Shown here: positions 36,710 to 47,853 of the stretch, in pieces
Position numbering within the stretch: position 1 is the first letter of the stretch
How the letters are laid out: each line of letters starts with the position of its first letter
The notes under the pieces: model-generated
Database searches by the model: none
Told to the model about the DNA's origin: nothing
The model's input: only the letters and a program-made list of their open reading frames with translations
NCBI GenBank assembly: GCA_016709665.1
Contig: JADJMI010000015.1
Coordinates: 27,233 to 91,232 of the forward strand
Source: Betaproteobacteria bacterium
Lineage (GTDB): Bacteria > Pseudomonadota > Gammaproteobacteria > Burkholderiales > Usitatibacteraceae
Reading direction: 5' to 3'
Length of the DNA stretch: 64,000 nucleotides
Translations under genes and position numbers: made by a program

Positions 36710-39454
36710 TCAGGTCGCGGCCCGGACGACCCTCGCCACGGCGGCGTCGAGGAACGGCAATTCGCCCTTCACCCCGTACTTGCGCACGTGCTCCGCCGCC
36801 TCCGCCGCATACCGCGCCGCCGCCTCGCGGTCCCCGCGAGCCAGCGCGATCTCGCTCGCCCGGACGCGCTGCAGGGCGTGGTACATCGAGAACTCGCCGT
36901 AGTCGTCGTAGAGCTTGCCGCCCTCGACGGTGAGGACCTTCCACGCCTCGTCGAGCCGCCCCTGCGCCAGGCGGATGGCGGAAACGTCGAGGACGTACTG
37001 CACCATCTGCTCGGCGGGCGAGCCGAAGTTCCGGGGCACGTCCTTCACGCGAAGGAGCGCGGCCTCGGCGCCGGCCGCATCGCCCGTGAGGAAGCGCGCG
37101 TGGGCGAGGAGCGTCGCCCAGTGCACGCCGTTGGGAAAGAACACGGCGCCGAACTCGGCGTGGCGGGCCGAGAAGGGCTCGAGCAGGGCGATGGCTCGCT
37201 TCGGATCGCCATCGCGAACCCGCGCGTCCGCCTCGTAGATCGCGTTGTTGAATTCGGTGGCGGTCTGCGGCTTGCCGCCATGGGACGTGCGCATCGCTTC
37301 CCAGATCGCGTAGGCCTCGGCGGCGCGGCCCGCGCGGTGCAGGATCTCGGCCCGAAGGCCCCGGTGGAAGCGCGCCTGCTGCGACCCGGGCCCCACGTGC
37401 TCGTCGAGAAGCGCGAGGCCGCGTTCGGACTGCTCGAGGGCCTCCTTCATCTTGCCGATGCGGAAGGCGCAGAAGGCCGCCCACGCGTGCGTGGTGCCCA
37501 GGCTCGTGAAGTCGCGCGAGCCGGTCGTCGCGAACACCGACTCGGCCTCGCGGAACCGCCCGTAGGCGCGCCCGAGGTTGCCGGTCACCCGCTCCAGGTG
37601 ACCGAGCGTCGCGAGCCCGAGATAGCGCGCCGGGTGGGTCGGGTACTTCGCGGCGAACAGCTCCACCGCCTCGCCCACCCGCTTCTTTTCCATGTCCTGC
37701 TCCCGCGTGGCGTAGGCCGCCGGGCTCGCCACGATGCGGGCGCGCAGGAGCGAATCGCGGTCGCCGCGCGCATCCAGGTAGCGGATGCCGCGCTCGCGGG
37801 CCGCGAGCCCTTCGGCGGCGCGTCCCGTGAGCCGGTAGGTTTCCGACAGCGCGGCGAGCGTCTCGATATGCCGGTCCGTCCCCGCGAGCCCCGCCTTCTG
37901 CGCCAGCTCGTCCGCCTGCGCGAAGAGATCCGCAGCGCGCTTCGTTTCCTCCACGTCGGTGAGCAGCCGCCCTACGGTGACGAGCAGCTCGAACTTGACC
38001 TGGGGCGCATCCGCGAAGGCGCCCGGCAGGCGATCGGCGGATTCGACGAGGAGCTCGCGCGCCGTGACATTGCGGGCCTTCGCGGCGTTGGCCTGGTCGC
38101 GCGAGTTCTTCTCGAAGAGGGAGACGAGGAATGCCTGCACCGCCTTCGCCTTGCGGGCCTCGGCCCCGGCGAGCTCGGCCTGCTCCTTCGCCAGGCCCGC
38201 CTGCCAGAGCGCGACCACCAGGCCGGCGAGGAGCGCTAGCGCTACGGCAGCGGCGGCGGCCACGGGCAGGCGGTGGCGGCGCACGAACTTGGAGGCGCGG
38301 TACGCGTAGCTCTCGCGCCGCGCGATCACCGGCAGGCCCTCGCGGTAGCGTTCCAGGTCCTGCGCAAACGCCTCCACGCTGCCATAGCGTTCGCCGGGCG
38401 ATTTCGCGAGCGCCTTCATGACGATGGTGTCGAGGTCCCCGCGCAGCTCGCGGCGCAGGCGGGAGGGCGCGACCGACACCTGCTTCGCGAAGACGTCCGT
38501 CACGCTCGCGCTCGGCATCGCGGTGTCCGCGGCGAGGATGGCCTCCTCCAACTCCGCGGCGCTGCCGCGCTTGAGCCGATAGGGGCGCGAGCCGGTGAGC
38601 AGCTCGAAGGCCACGACACCCAGGGAATACACATCGCTCGCCGTGGTGAGGGGCTCGCCCGCGACCTGCTCGGGCGAAGCGTAGTGCGGGGTCATCGCCC
38701 GGCCCGCCACACGGGTGAGCTCGGTTTCGTTCGTGCTCGCCACGCCCCGCTCCAGCAGCTTGGCGATCCCGAAATCGAGCAGCTTCACTTCTCCCGTGGG
38801 CGTGACGAGGATGTTGCCGGGCTTCAGGTCCCGGTGGATCACGAGGTTCGCGTGGGCGTACTGCACGGCGGCGAGTGCCTGCCCGAAGAGGGCGAGCCGC
38901 GCCGGGAGGCCGAGGGACCTTTCGCGGCACCAGTCGATGAGCGTGCCGCCCTCCACGTGCTCGAGCGCGAGCCAGGGCACGCCCTCTTCCGTCATGCCGG
39001 CATCGATCAGGCGCGCGATGTTCGGGTGGTTGAGCGCGGCGAGGATCTCGCGCTCGCGCCGGAAGCGTTCGGCCTGCGGGCCCTTCGCCGCGAAGGGGTG
39101 CAGCATCTTGAGCGCCACGGGAAGCTTCGCGCCGGCCTCCGCGCGCTCCGCGAGCCACACCGCGCCCATGCCGCCGCGGCCGATCTCCCGGAGCAGGCGC
39201 CAGGGCCCCACCGTGTCGCCCGCCTGGCGCCCGGGCTCCTCTTCCCCGTCGCCATAGCCGGGCAGCGCGTCCGCGAGACTCAGGTCCGTGCCCGTGTCGT
39301 GCTGCCTGAGGAGCCGCTCGAGATGCGGCTTCGACTGCGCGTGCTCGGGCGGCAGGTTCGCGAGCCAGGCGGCACGCTCGGCGGCGGGCAGGTCCAGCGC
39401 CTCGTCGAGCAGGCGCGAGACCTCCTTCCAGCGCGCGGCGAGATCGCCCGCCAC
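36710..39454 (-). CDS. Membrane Ser/Thr protein kinase with extracytoplasmic TPR region
   Basis: 914 residues. GTG 39454 is chosen as start because it sits 2 nt after the sigma stop; an upstream in-frame start would lie inside the sigma gene. Residues 1-75 form a small N-terminal domain (WKEVSRLLDEALDLPAAERAAWL) typical of kinases paired with TIGR02999 sigma factors. The kinase domain has the G-loop GRGGMG (~92-97), VALK, HRDLKPGN, DFG and ASPEQ, so it should be active. One transmembrane helix follows (VAAAAAVALALLAGLVVALW, about 400-425). The C-terminal half is TPR-like helical repeats, probably periplasmic. It is likely co-expressed with the sigma factor and may control it; that pairing is known, the target is not. 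Confidence 0.9.
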   Translation of the reverse strand: MAGDLAARWKEVSRLLDEALDLPAAERAAWLANLPPEHAQSKPHLERLLRQHDTGTDLSLADALPGYGDGEEEPGRQAGDTVGPWRLLREIGRGGMGAVWLAERAEAGAKLPVALKMLHPFAAKGPQAERFRREREILAALNHPNIARLIDAGMTEEGVPWLALEHVEGGTLIDWCRERSLGLPARLALFGQALAAVQYAHANLVIHRDLKPGNILVTPTGEVKLLDFGIAKLLERGVASTNETELTRVAGRAMTPHYASPEQVAGEPLTTASDVYSLGVVAFELLTGSRPYRLKRGSAAELEEAILAADTAMPSASVTDVFAKQVSVAPSRLRRELRGDLDTIVMKALAKSPGERYGSVEAFAQDLERYREGLPVIARRESYAYRASKFVRRHRLPVAAAAAVALALLAGLVVALWQAGLAKEQAELAGAEARKAKAVQAFLVSLFEKNSRDQANAAKARNVTARELLVESADRLPGAFADAPQVKFELLVTVGRLLTDVEETKRAADLFAQADELAQKAGLAGTDRHIETLAALSETYRLTGRAAEGLAARERGIRYLDARGDRDSLLRARIVASPAAYATREQDMEKKRVGEAVELFAAKYPTHPARYLGLATLGHLERVTGNLGRAYGRFREAESVFATTGSRDFTSLGTTHAWAAFCAFRIGKMKEALEQSERGLALLDEHVGPGSQQARFHRGLRAEILHRAGRAAEAYAIWEAMRTSHGGKPQTATEFNNAIYEADARVRDGDPKRAIALLEPFSARHAEFGAVFFPNGVHWATLLAHARFLTGDAAGAEAALLRVKDVPRNFGSPAEQMVQYVLDVSAIRLAQGRLDEAWKVLTVEGGKLYDDYGEFSMYHALQRVRASEIALARGDREAAARYAAEAAEHVRKYGVKGELPFLDAAVARVVRAAT

Positions 39455-39456
39455 GC

Positions 39457-40017
39457 TCAATCCCCCGCGATCGCGTCGCGAAGGATCATGCGGGCCTTCT
39501 CCCATTCGCGGGCGACGGTGCGCGGCGAGAGGGCGAGCGTCGCGGCCACCTCGTCCACGGTGAGGCCGGCGAAGAAGCGCATCTCGGTGATGCGCACGAG
39601 CTGCGCGTCGACGGCGGCGAGTTCGGTGAGCGCGTCGTCGAGCCTGAGGAATTCCGACTCGCGGGCGGCGATGTTCTCGTGCTCCGTGTCGAGCGTGACG
39701 TGCAGGTCGCCGCCGCCGCGTCGCTCCGCCGACCGGCGGCGCACGAAGTCCACGATGACCGAGCGCATCACGCGCGCCGCGTAGCCCATGAACCGGGCGC
39801 GGTCCTCGACCTCGATCCGCCCGGCCTTGAGGAAGCGCAGGTACGACTCGTGCACGAGCGCCGTGGTGTCGAGCAGCGTGTGATGGCCGCTCGCGCGCAG
39901 GCGGTGCCGCGCGAGGTCCTTCAGGTCCCCGTAGGCGGCGTCGAAGAGGTCGTTGACCGCCTCGGGGCTCGTCCCGTCCCGGTGGATGCGGGACAGGACC
40001 TCGGTGAACTGGCCCAT
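39457..40017 (-). CDS. ECF-type sigma-70 factor (TIGR02999-like)
   Basis: 186 residues, start ATG 40017. Region 2 shows YGDLKDLARHRLRASGHHTLLDTTALVHESYLRFL and RARFMGYAARVMRSVIVDFVRRR, and region 4 shows ELAAVDAQLVRITEMRFFAGLTVDEVAATLALSPRTVAREW. The HHTLLDTTALVHE segment is characteristic of the sigma family that occurs next to Ser/Thr kinases. It begins 19 nt after the stop of the 40037-43584 surface gene and ends 2 nt before the kinase, so the three are probably one transcription unit. No classical anti-sigma gene is present, so control by the kinase is the simplest model. Confidence 0.92.
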   Translation of the reverse strand: MGQFTEVLSRIHRDGTSPEAVNDLFDAAYGDLKDLARHRLRASGHHTLLDTTALVHESYLRFLKAGRIEVEDRARFMGYAARVMRSVIVDFVRRRSAERRGGGDLHVTLDTEHENIAARESEFLRLDDALTELAAVDAQLVRITEMRFFAGLTVDEVAATLALSPRTVAREWEKARMILRDAIAGD

Positions 40018-40036
40018 GGGGCGGCGGGCCGGGAGA

Positions 40037-43000
40037 TCAGAGCCCGAAGACCTCGACGATGGCCACGCCCGTCGTGCCGCCCACGCCCGAGATGACCGCC
40101 GTGTAGGCGCCGGGGGCCAACGTGATGAGGATCGCGGATTCGCGCGAATCGGACGGCGCGTAGCCCAGGCCCTGGAGCGTCCCGGCGTTGGCGGCGCCCT
40201 GCCAGTCGTCGTTGGTGGCGATGCCGGTGGCGCCCGAGAAGAGCTGCATGCTCGGGTTGAGCAGGGGCGTCGCGATGCCGGCGGCCGCGAGCGAGGGGCC
40301 GCGCGCGCGCACCACCACCGTCTGCGGCGCGGTGCCGGAGATGACGAAGCCCGCGATCATCACGTCGTTGCCGGTGAGCACCCGGCCGCGCGTGGCGATG
40401 TTGATGAGCGGGGTCTGCGGGGCATCGACCTCGAACACCTCGATGATGCCCACGCCCGTGCCGCCGCCGGCGCCGGTGACGATGCCGGTGTAGGCGCCCG
40501 GGGCGAGCGTGCGGTAGACGGCGGCCTCGGACGGATGGTTCGGCGCGAAACCCGACGCCTGCAGCGCGGCGGCGCTCGCGTCCGTCTGCCAGTTGTCGTT
40601 GGAGGCGATCACGTTGACGCCCGAGACGAGCGTGAGCACCGGGTTCGCGAGCGCGTTCGTGATGCCGAAGGGCACGAGCGAGGGCCCCGCCGCGCGCACG
40701 ACGACCGTCTTGGGCTGCGTGCCGCCGATGATGAGGCCGCCGATCATGACGTCGTCGCCGGTGAGCACCTGCATGCGGGTGGAGATGTTGCCCAGGCGCG
40801 GCACGTTGGCCGCCGCGGTGACGTTGAACGTGACCGCATACGGCGCGGCCGCGGCGAAGTTGCCGGTGGCGGCGGCGTTGGCGGTGATGGTGCACGTGCC
40901 GTTCGCCACGCCGGTGATCGTGGTGCCCGACACGGTGCAGATCGTCGGCGTGCCGCTCGTGAGCGTCACCGCGGCGCCGGAGTTCGTGGTGCCGGTGAGG
41001 GTGCCCGTGCCGCCGGGGGCGATCGACGGCACGGCGCCCAGCGTGATGTTGGTCGGGTAGCGCGTGTTGCCGGCGCTGCCGTTGGTGACGGGCCCGCCGA
41101 TGTTGGCGCCGCTCGCGGACTTGAACTGCAGGGCGAGCGTGAGCGCACCGGGGCCGAGGTCCTTCGGGATCCAGTCGAAATGGCCGCGGTCCGGGATATC
41201 GGCGATGACCTGCTGGCTTCCGCCCACCGTGGCCGTGAGGGTGACGTAGCGCGAGTTCGCCGGGGAGGTCCATTCCAGGCGGTAGACCTGGCCCATCGGG
41301 ACGATGAGCACGCCACTCACGTTCGTGAGGGCGCCCGAGCCGCCGCGCACGGCGAACCAGCCGTCCGTCTCGTCGGAAATGGTGCCGGGGGCACCCGTCG
41401 AGCCGCCGGTGCGAACCCGCATCATGGCGCGGTTGGCGACGGTGGCCGGCAGCGTGACGCGCGTGGAGGTGACGGGGTTCGTCCCGCTGATCGACGAAAC
41501 CGTCGAGAGGTTCGACCAGTTCGCGCCGCCGTCCGTGGAGTAGTCGATGGCGACGGAGGCGTTGGCGTTGTTGGTGTTGGACCAGGACACCCAGAGCGAC
41601 TGGCTGGCGTTGAAGGTGTCGTCGCGGCCCGGGGAGAGCAGCTTGAGCGTGCCGTCGGTGACCGTGAAAGTGCTGGTGTTGAACGAGCCGCGCGAGGTGC
41701 CGGCCGCGTCGCGGCAGGTGAGGCGGATGTTGTGGCTGCCGACGGCGGTTCCGGCCGGAATGGTGACGATGGCGTAGCCCGTGTTCGGCGCGCCCGCGAG
41801 GAGCGAGGTGGTGCCGTCCAGGTCGAAGTCGATCCAGACGCAGCCGGGCGCGTCCCAGCGAACCGTGCGCTTGGTGCCGCGGGCGACGAGCGCGCCGGCG
41901 CGCGGCTCCGCCACGGCCGTGGCGCCATAGCCCCGGCCGAGGTTCTCGCTCTGGAAGGCGAAGCGGTCGACGACGCGGCCCGTCGTGCTGGCGCCGCTGT
42001 CGAGCACGCCGGTGTACGCCGCCGTGCCCGGATTGCCGTTGCCGGCGAACTGCGACCAGAAGTTGCCGCCCAGGGTGGCGCCCCGGTCGATGTTGATGGT
42101 GGAGGCGGTCGAGAGCAGCGAGAAGGTGGAGTTGATGGTGCGGTTGCCGCCGAACTCCAGGGCCACCGGCGTCGCGCCCTGCGTCCAGATGCCGCGCTTG
42201 TTGTCGACGCTCGTGTTGTTGACGATGCTCGTGCCGGAATTGTTGCCGCTGGCCGGGGGCGCGTAGGTGGGCGACGTGCCGTCCGTCTCGATCGAGTAGG
42301 CCGCCTGGCAGGTGGCGTTGTCGAGGCAGGCCTGCGTGGCGCCGCCGAAGTTCGCGCGGGGCGAGGAGAAGTTGCGGGCGACGTACGTGTTGTCCGCGTT
42401 GCGCACGACCATCTGGTCGTTCACGTTGAAGGTGTTCGCGTTGCTCAGGACGAACGTGCTGGTCGGCTTCACCCGGAAGGCGCCGCCGCCCGCGGTGCAG
42501 TTGCCGAGCGTCTCGGTGCCGCCGGAGACGAAGGTGCCCACGATGCCGTTGTTGGTGAAGGTGTTGCCCAGCACCATGTTGCTCTTGCCGAGCCACACGC
42601 ACACGCCGCACTCGGCCGTGCCGGTCACGGTGTTGCCGTAGATCCAGGTGCCGTTCGACGAGCAGTTGGACCAGATGCCCGAGGCCCCGAGGACGCGCCC
42701 TTCGGAAAGCGCGGTGTGGATCACCGTGTTCTTGCCGACGTAGTTGTTGAGCGCGGGGACCGTGGGCTGGCCGTTGGGGCTGTCCAGCACGGTGAAGTCG
42801 ACGGCGTCGTCCTTGGCGCCTTGCACCAGGTTGCCCTCGAAGCGGTTGTCGGAGGTGTTGTAGAAGACGAGCCCGCCGCCGTTGAACGAATAGGTGGCGC
42901 CCGTCTTGGGCTGGCCGAAGGTGTTGTAGAGGAAGCGGTTGCCGCTGCCGCCGATGACGGCGAGTCCCGCCGCGTTGGCGACGCCCGTGCCCGTGACCGT

Positions 43001-43584
43001 GGAATTCATCACCAGCGCATCGTTGACGTCGATGAAGAAAAGGGCCCCCTGGTACGAGGTGACCGTGACGTTGTCGAGCACCACGCGATCGGCGTTCTGC
43101 GCGATGACGCCGAAGCAGCAACCGACGTCCGGGGTGTTGATCACCACGTCCTTCATCTTGATGTCGGTGGGCCGCCCCGCCGGTTCGCCGCGAAGTTTTT
43201 GATCTGGATGCCGCCCTTGGAGCCCTGGATCGTGACGTTGATGAGGGCGGAATTGTTCGCGCTCTTGCCGCCACCCAGGTAGTTCGTGAAGTAGAACCCG
43301 TGGTCCGCCGACGTGCTCTGCAGGACGGTGGCGGCCGGCGTCGCGCCCAGGCCGCGGATGGTGACGTTGTTGCCCAGGGCGAAGGCGCCGTTGGCCGGGA
43401 AGCCCGCGGGCGGCGTGTAGGTGCCGGGGTTCAGGCAGAGCGTCTGGCCGGCCGAGAGGGCCGCGGCGGCGGCGGTGAGGTCCGCGCCCGGGCTGATCGT
43501 GTTGGTGCACGTCTGCGCCTGCGCGCCGAGCGATGCGGCCGCCGCGACCAGCGCGGCGAGAAGGATGCGGATCCGGCGGTTCAT
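40037..43584 (-). CDS. Secreted parallel beta-helix protein with common C-terminal tail (one frame break)
   Basis: Start ATG 43584 (MNRRIRILLAALVAAAASLGAQAQTC) behind GGGAGAGAG; signal peptide of about 24 residues. A right-handed beta-helix follows (NNVTIRGLGATP, ALINVTIQGSKGGIQIKN, MKDVVINTPDVGCCFGV, TSYQGALFFIDVNDALVM, NSTVTGTG), of the NosD/pectate-lyase-fold type. The middle contains two Ig-like domains (LLSPGRDDTFNASQSLWVSW; YRLEWTSPANSRYVTL), an MBG-like repeat and the tail, without an InlB repeat. The frame breaks between 43171 and 43195: IQIKNF continues one frame over at GRPTDIKMKD. No sugar-lyase catalytic residues can be assigned. Direct 3' neighbour of the sigma gene. Confidence 0.85.
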
Positions 43585-43843
43585 CGACTCTCTCCCGTAT
43601 TGCAACCGTAACGCGCTTCGGTCCCGCGACAAGGGCGGAACGGGGCGTCCGGAGGGTGTGTTTCGTGCGCTTCGGGGCTCCCGGTGCGGCGCCCGACAGC
43701 GCGCTCGCCCGAGGGAGTTGGGCTATCGGCGCAGTATAGGACCCGACCCCGTGCCCGTCACTAGTCGCAGCCCGGCGACAGTGCCTGCCCGCTGGCGGCC
43801 CGTCTGCGGAGAATTCGGCATCGCGGCCCGGACGCCCGGCGGA
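43585..43843. other. Gene-free stretch between the beta-helix gene and the acyltransferase gene
   Basis: 259 nt. The acyltransferase ends at 43844 and the beta-helix gene starts at 43584, both on the minus strand, so the promoter for the beta-helix/sigma/kinase unit should lie here. Apart from the GGGAGAGAG ribosome site I recognise no hexamers, no REP-like palindrome and no terminator. Confidence 0.5.
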
Positions 43844-45021
43844 TCAGGGGCCCGAGAAGCGGCGCCGGATCCACGCGCGCGCCGGCCTTTCGAAGGCGAG
43901 ATAGCTCAGGGCCGAGGCCGCCAGCACCGCGGCCATGGTGCCCCAGGCCGCGAGCGGCGTCACGGGCGTTCCCAGGCGCGCGGCGAACGCCAGCATCATC
44001 CACGCGATCCAGTGGTAGATGTACACCGCGTAGCTGATCTCCCCCAGGAACACGCCGGCCGGGTGCCGGAGCACGGGCGAGGCGAACGTCCGGCCCGCCG
44101 CCGCCGCCACGACGACCAGGCCGAACGGGATCATGTAGAGGAAGTCCATGCGCAACTGGCGCAGGGCGGCGTCGAAGCGCGTCTCCGTGGGAACGGGCGC
44201 CACGTTCATGACGAGCACCCCACGAGCCCCGCGAGCAGCAGCGCGTTCCGGGCCCCCGCCTTCGCCAGCCACGGCAGGTGCCCTCCCATCAGCAACCTCG
44301 CGAAGACGATGCCCGTGATGAACTGCGGCAGGCGCCACACGATGTTCCGCGCCGATACGAGGTACTGCCAGTGCCCCTCGTCCCAGCCCCGGATGCGCAC
44401 CAGGTACAGCACGACGCCGTGGGCGACGATCCCGAAGGCGAGGGACGCGAGGAAGACGATCGCGAGCGAGCGCCCGGTGCGGCAGCCGCGCGCGATGGCG
44501 GCCAGGATGAACGGGCACAGCGCGTAGAACGCGAACTCCGTGGAGATGCTCCAGCCCGGGGCGTTCCAGAACTGCTGCGTCTCGTACGACGGCGCGAAGG
44601 TCTGCAACGCGAGGAGGTTGGCGAGCCAGGAGGTGACGGGGTTCGGCGGAAATCCGGCGAACCCGGGCCGGGAGAGATCCATCACGACGTAGAGCATCGT
44701 GATGAGCACGAGCGCCATCACGTACGACGGGTAGACGCGGGCCACGCGCGCGACGAAATAGTTGCGGTACGCTCCGCCGCGCACGCCGCCGGCGAAATCG
44801 TCCCAGTAGCGGTAGCAGAGGATGAAGCCGGAGAGGACGAAGAAGAAGCTCACGCCCCAGCCGCCCGAGATGGCGCGGCCGAGCAGGATCGGCAGGCCGA
44901 TGTAATGGTTGAAGTGGCCGAGCAGCACCGCGACGGCCGCCGCGAAGCGCAGGGTCGTCAGTTCCAGCAGGACGGGCTTTTCCGCCGCGGCCTGCCCGGC
45001 CGGATCACCCGGCGCCGTCAT
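43844..45021 (-). CDS. Acyltransferase 3 family membrane protein (one frame break)
   Basis: About 392 residues across two frames. Start ATG 45021 follows directly on the ManC stop. Family features: LTTLRFAAAVAVLLGHFNHY near the N-terminus (the H of the catalytic pair), FFFVLSGFIL, NYFVARVARVYPSY, SISTEFAFYALCPF, then about ten hydrophobic helices ending AVYIYHWIAWMMLAF and YLAFERPARAWIRRR. The family O-acylates sugars at the membrane, fitting decoration of the exported polysaccharide. The frame breaks at 44218-44221: LLAGLVG runs into VLVMNVAPVP one frame over, and one extra G in the GGGG run restores it. The homopolymer makes sequencing error likely. Confidence 0.88.
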
Positions 45022-46467
45022 CTAGGAGGCGCTCCCGGCGGGGACGTCGAAGCGCTCGATGTCGTCCTCGCCCAGGTACGGGCCGCACTGCACCTCGATG
45101 ATGACGAGGTCGGCCTCGCCGGGATTGGCCAGCCGGTGCTTCTGGCCCACGGGAACGAACGTCGACTCGTTCGGGCCCAGCCGTTCCTCGCCGGCCTCGC
45201 GCGCGACGAGCGCCTCGCCGCTCACCACCACCCAGTGCTCGCTTCGCTTCGCGTGCCGCTGCATCGAGAGCGCTCGCCCGGGCTTCACGACGATGCGCTT
45301 GATCTTGAAGCCCTCGCCCTGGTCCAGCACGGTGTAAGTGCCCCAGGCGCGCGTCACGGTGCGCGGGTTGTCCGCGGAATCGTGGCCGAGGCCGCGCAGG
45401 CGCTCGACCACCTGGCGCACCTCCTGCGAGCGGGACCGGTGCGCGACGAGCAGGGCGTCGGGCGTGTCGACCACCACCACGTCCGCGAGGCCCACGGCCG
45501 CCACCACGCGGCCATCGCTGTGCACGAAGCTGCCCTTCACGTCGATGAGGACGGCCTCGCCGGAGACGGCGTTGCCCTCGGCATCGTGCGGCATCGCCTC
45601 GTGCACGGCCTGCCAGGAGCCGATGTCCGTCCAGTCGAAGCGCGCGCGGACGGCGGCGACGCCCGCGGCCTTTTCCATGATCGCGTAGTCGAGCGAGGCC
45701 TCGGGCACCCGCGCGTAGGCCGGCGCGTCGGGCTCCGCGACGAGCGCGCCCTGCACCTGGCGGCGCGACGAGGCGATCCACGCCTCCTGCACGGCCTCGA
45801 GGATGTCCGGGCGGTGCGCCTCGAACGCGGCGAGGATGGCGCCCGCGGTGAAGCAGAAGAGCCCGGCGTTCCAGAGGTGCCGGCCGTCCGCCACGAATCC
45901 CTGCGCCACCTCGCGGGGCGGCTTCTCGACGAACCGCGCCACCTCGAAGCCCGCGCTGCCCTCGATCGCCGCACCCATTTCCAGCCAGCCGAAGCCCGTC
46001 TCCGGCCGCGAGGGCGCGATGCCGAAGGTGACGAGACGCCCCTGCGCGGCGAGGACGGCCGCGGCCTGGGCGTCGGCCACGAAGGCCGAGACGTTCTGGA
46101 TCCAGTGGTCCGCGGGCATCACGAAGAGGAGCGCCTTTTCGCCCCACACGAGCGAGGCCTCCAGGGCCGCGACCGCGACGGCCGGCGCCGTGTTCCGCCC
46201 CAGGGGTTCGGCGATGTAGCGAAGGGACGGGCCGCCGCCCGCGAGCTCGTCCACGGTGCGCGCGAGCAGGTCGCGGTGCGTGACGGTGACGATGCCGGCC
46301 ACGTCCTTGAGGGCGGCCGCGCGCGCGACCGTGCGCCGCAGCAGCGTCGCCCCGCCGTTCAGCGTGATGAAGGGCTTGGGGTTCGACTGCCGCGAGACGG
46401 GCCACAGGCGGGCGCCCGCGCCGCCGGACAGGATGACCGGGACCCAGGGCCCGTGCTTGGCGGCCAT
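45022..46467 (-). CDS. manC: Mannose-1-phosphate guanylyltransferase / mannose-6-phosphate isomerase
   Basis: 481 residues, start ATG 46467. The N-terminal nucleotidyltransferase has VILSGGAGARLWPVSR with PKPF downstream, EPLGRNTAPA, VMPADHW, GYxW-equivalent GFGWLEMG, FVEKP and LWNAGLF. The C-terminal cupin has RAWGTYTVLDQGEGFKIKRI, PGRALSMQRHAKRSEHWVVVSG and HRLANPGEADLVIIEVQ. The length is as usual for the bifunctional family, which makes GDP-mannose. It sits 16 nt after the dehydrogenase gene and abuts the acyltransferase gene, forming a three-gene sugar-precursor operon. GDP-mannose suggests mannose, fucose or rhamnose in the exported glycan. Confidence 0.94.
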   Translation of the reverse strand: MAAKHGPWVPVILSGGAGARLWPVSRQSNPKPFITLNGGATLLRRTVARAAALKDVAGIVTVTHRDLLARTVDELAGGGPSLRYIAEPLGRNTAPAVAVAALEASLVWGEKALLFVMPADHWIQNVSAFVADAQAAAVLAAQGRLVTFGIAPSRPETGFGWLEMGAAIEGSAGFEVARFVEKPPREVAQGFVADGRHLWNAGLFCFTAGAILAAFEAHRPDILEAVQEAWIASSRRQVQGALVAEPDAPAYARVPEASLDYAIMEKAAGVAAVRARFDWTDIGSWQAVHEAMPHDAEGNAVSGEAVLIDVKGSFVHSDGRVVAAVGLADVVVVDTPDALLVAHRSRSQEVRQVVERLRGLGHDSADNPRTVTRAWGTYTVLDQGEGFKIKRIVVKPGRALSMQRHAKRSEHWVVVSGEALVAREAGEERLGPNESTFVPVGQKHRLANPGEADLVIIEVQCGPYLGEDDIERFDVPAGSAS

Positions 46468-46483
46468 CGGCTGGCGGACGGGA

Positions 46484-47779
<1,296 letters not shown>

Positions 47780-47853
47780 GGGAGTGTGCGCGAGGGAGTG
47801 AAGCTATAATTCTAGCCCTTGTTCCATGGCGCGTCGGCGCCGGCGGAGAAAAG
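47780..47853. promoter_or_regulatory. Divergent promoter region of the polysaccharide locus
   Basis: The 74-nt gap separates the two operons. A perfect TATAAT occurs at 47805-47810 on the plus strand, 44 nt before the epimerase start; the best-spaced upstream hexamer (47782-47787, GAGTGT) is a poor -35, so an activator may be needed. The complement holds TAGAAT at 47809-47814 for the dehydrogenase direction. The epimerase RBS is GGAG at 47844-47847. Confidence 0.5.

Noticed and set aside
12622..43584. Surface proteins as autotransporters, LPXTG or PEP-CTERM proteins
   Set aside because: No C-terminal beta-barrel, no LPXTG and no PEP plus hydrophobic helix plus Arg tail; all end in the soluble-looking common tail.
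44211..44225. Phase-variable G tract in the acyltransferase gene
   Set aside because: Only four G residues; too short for typical slipped-strand switching.
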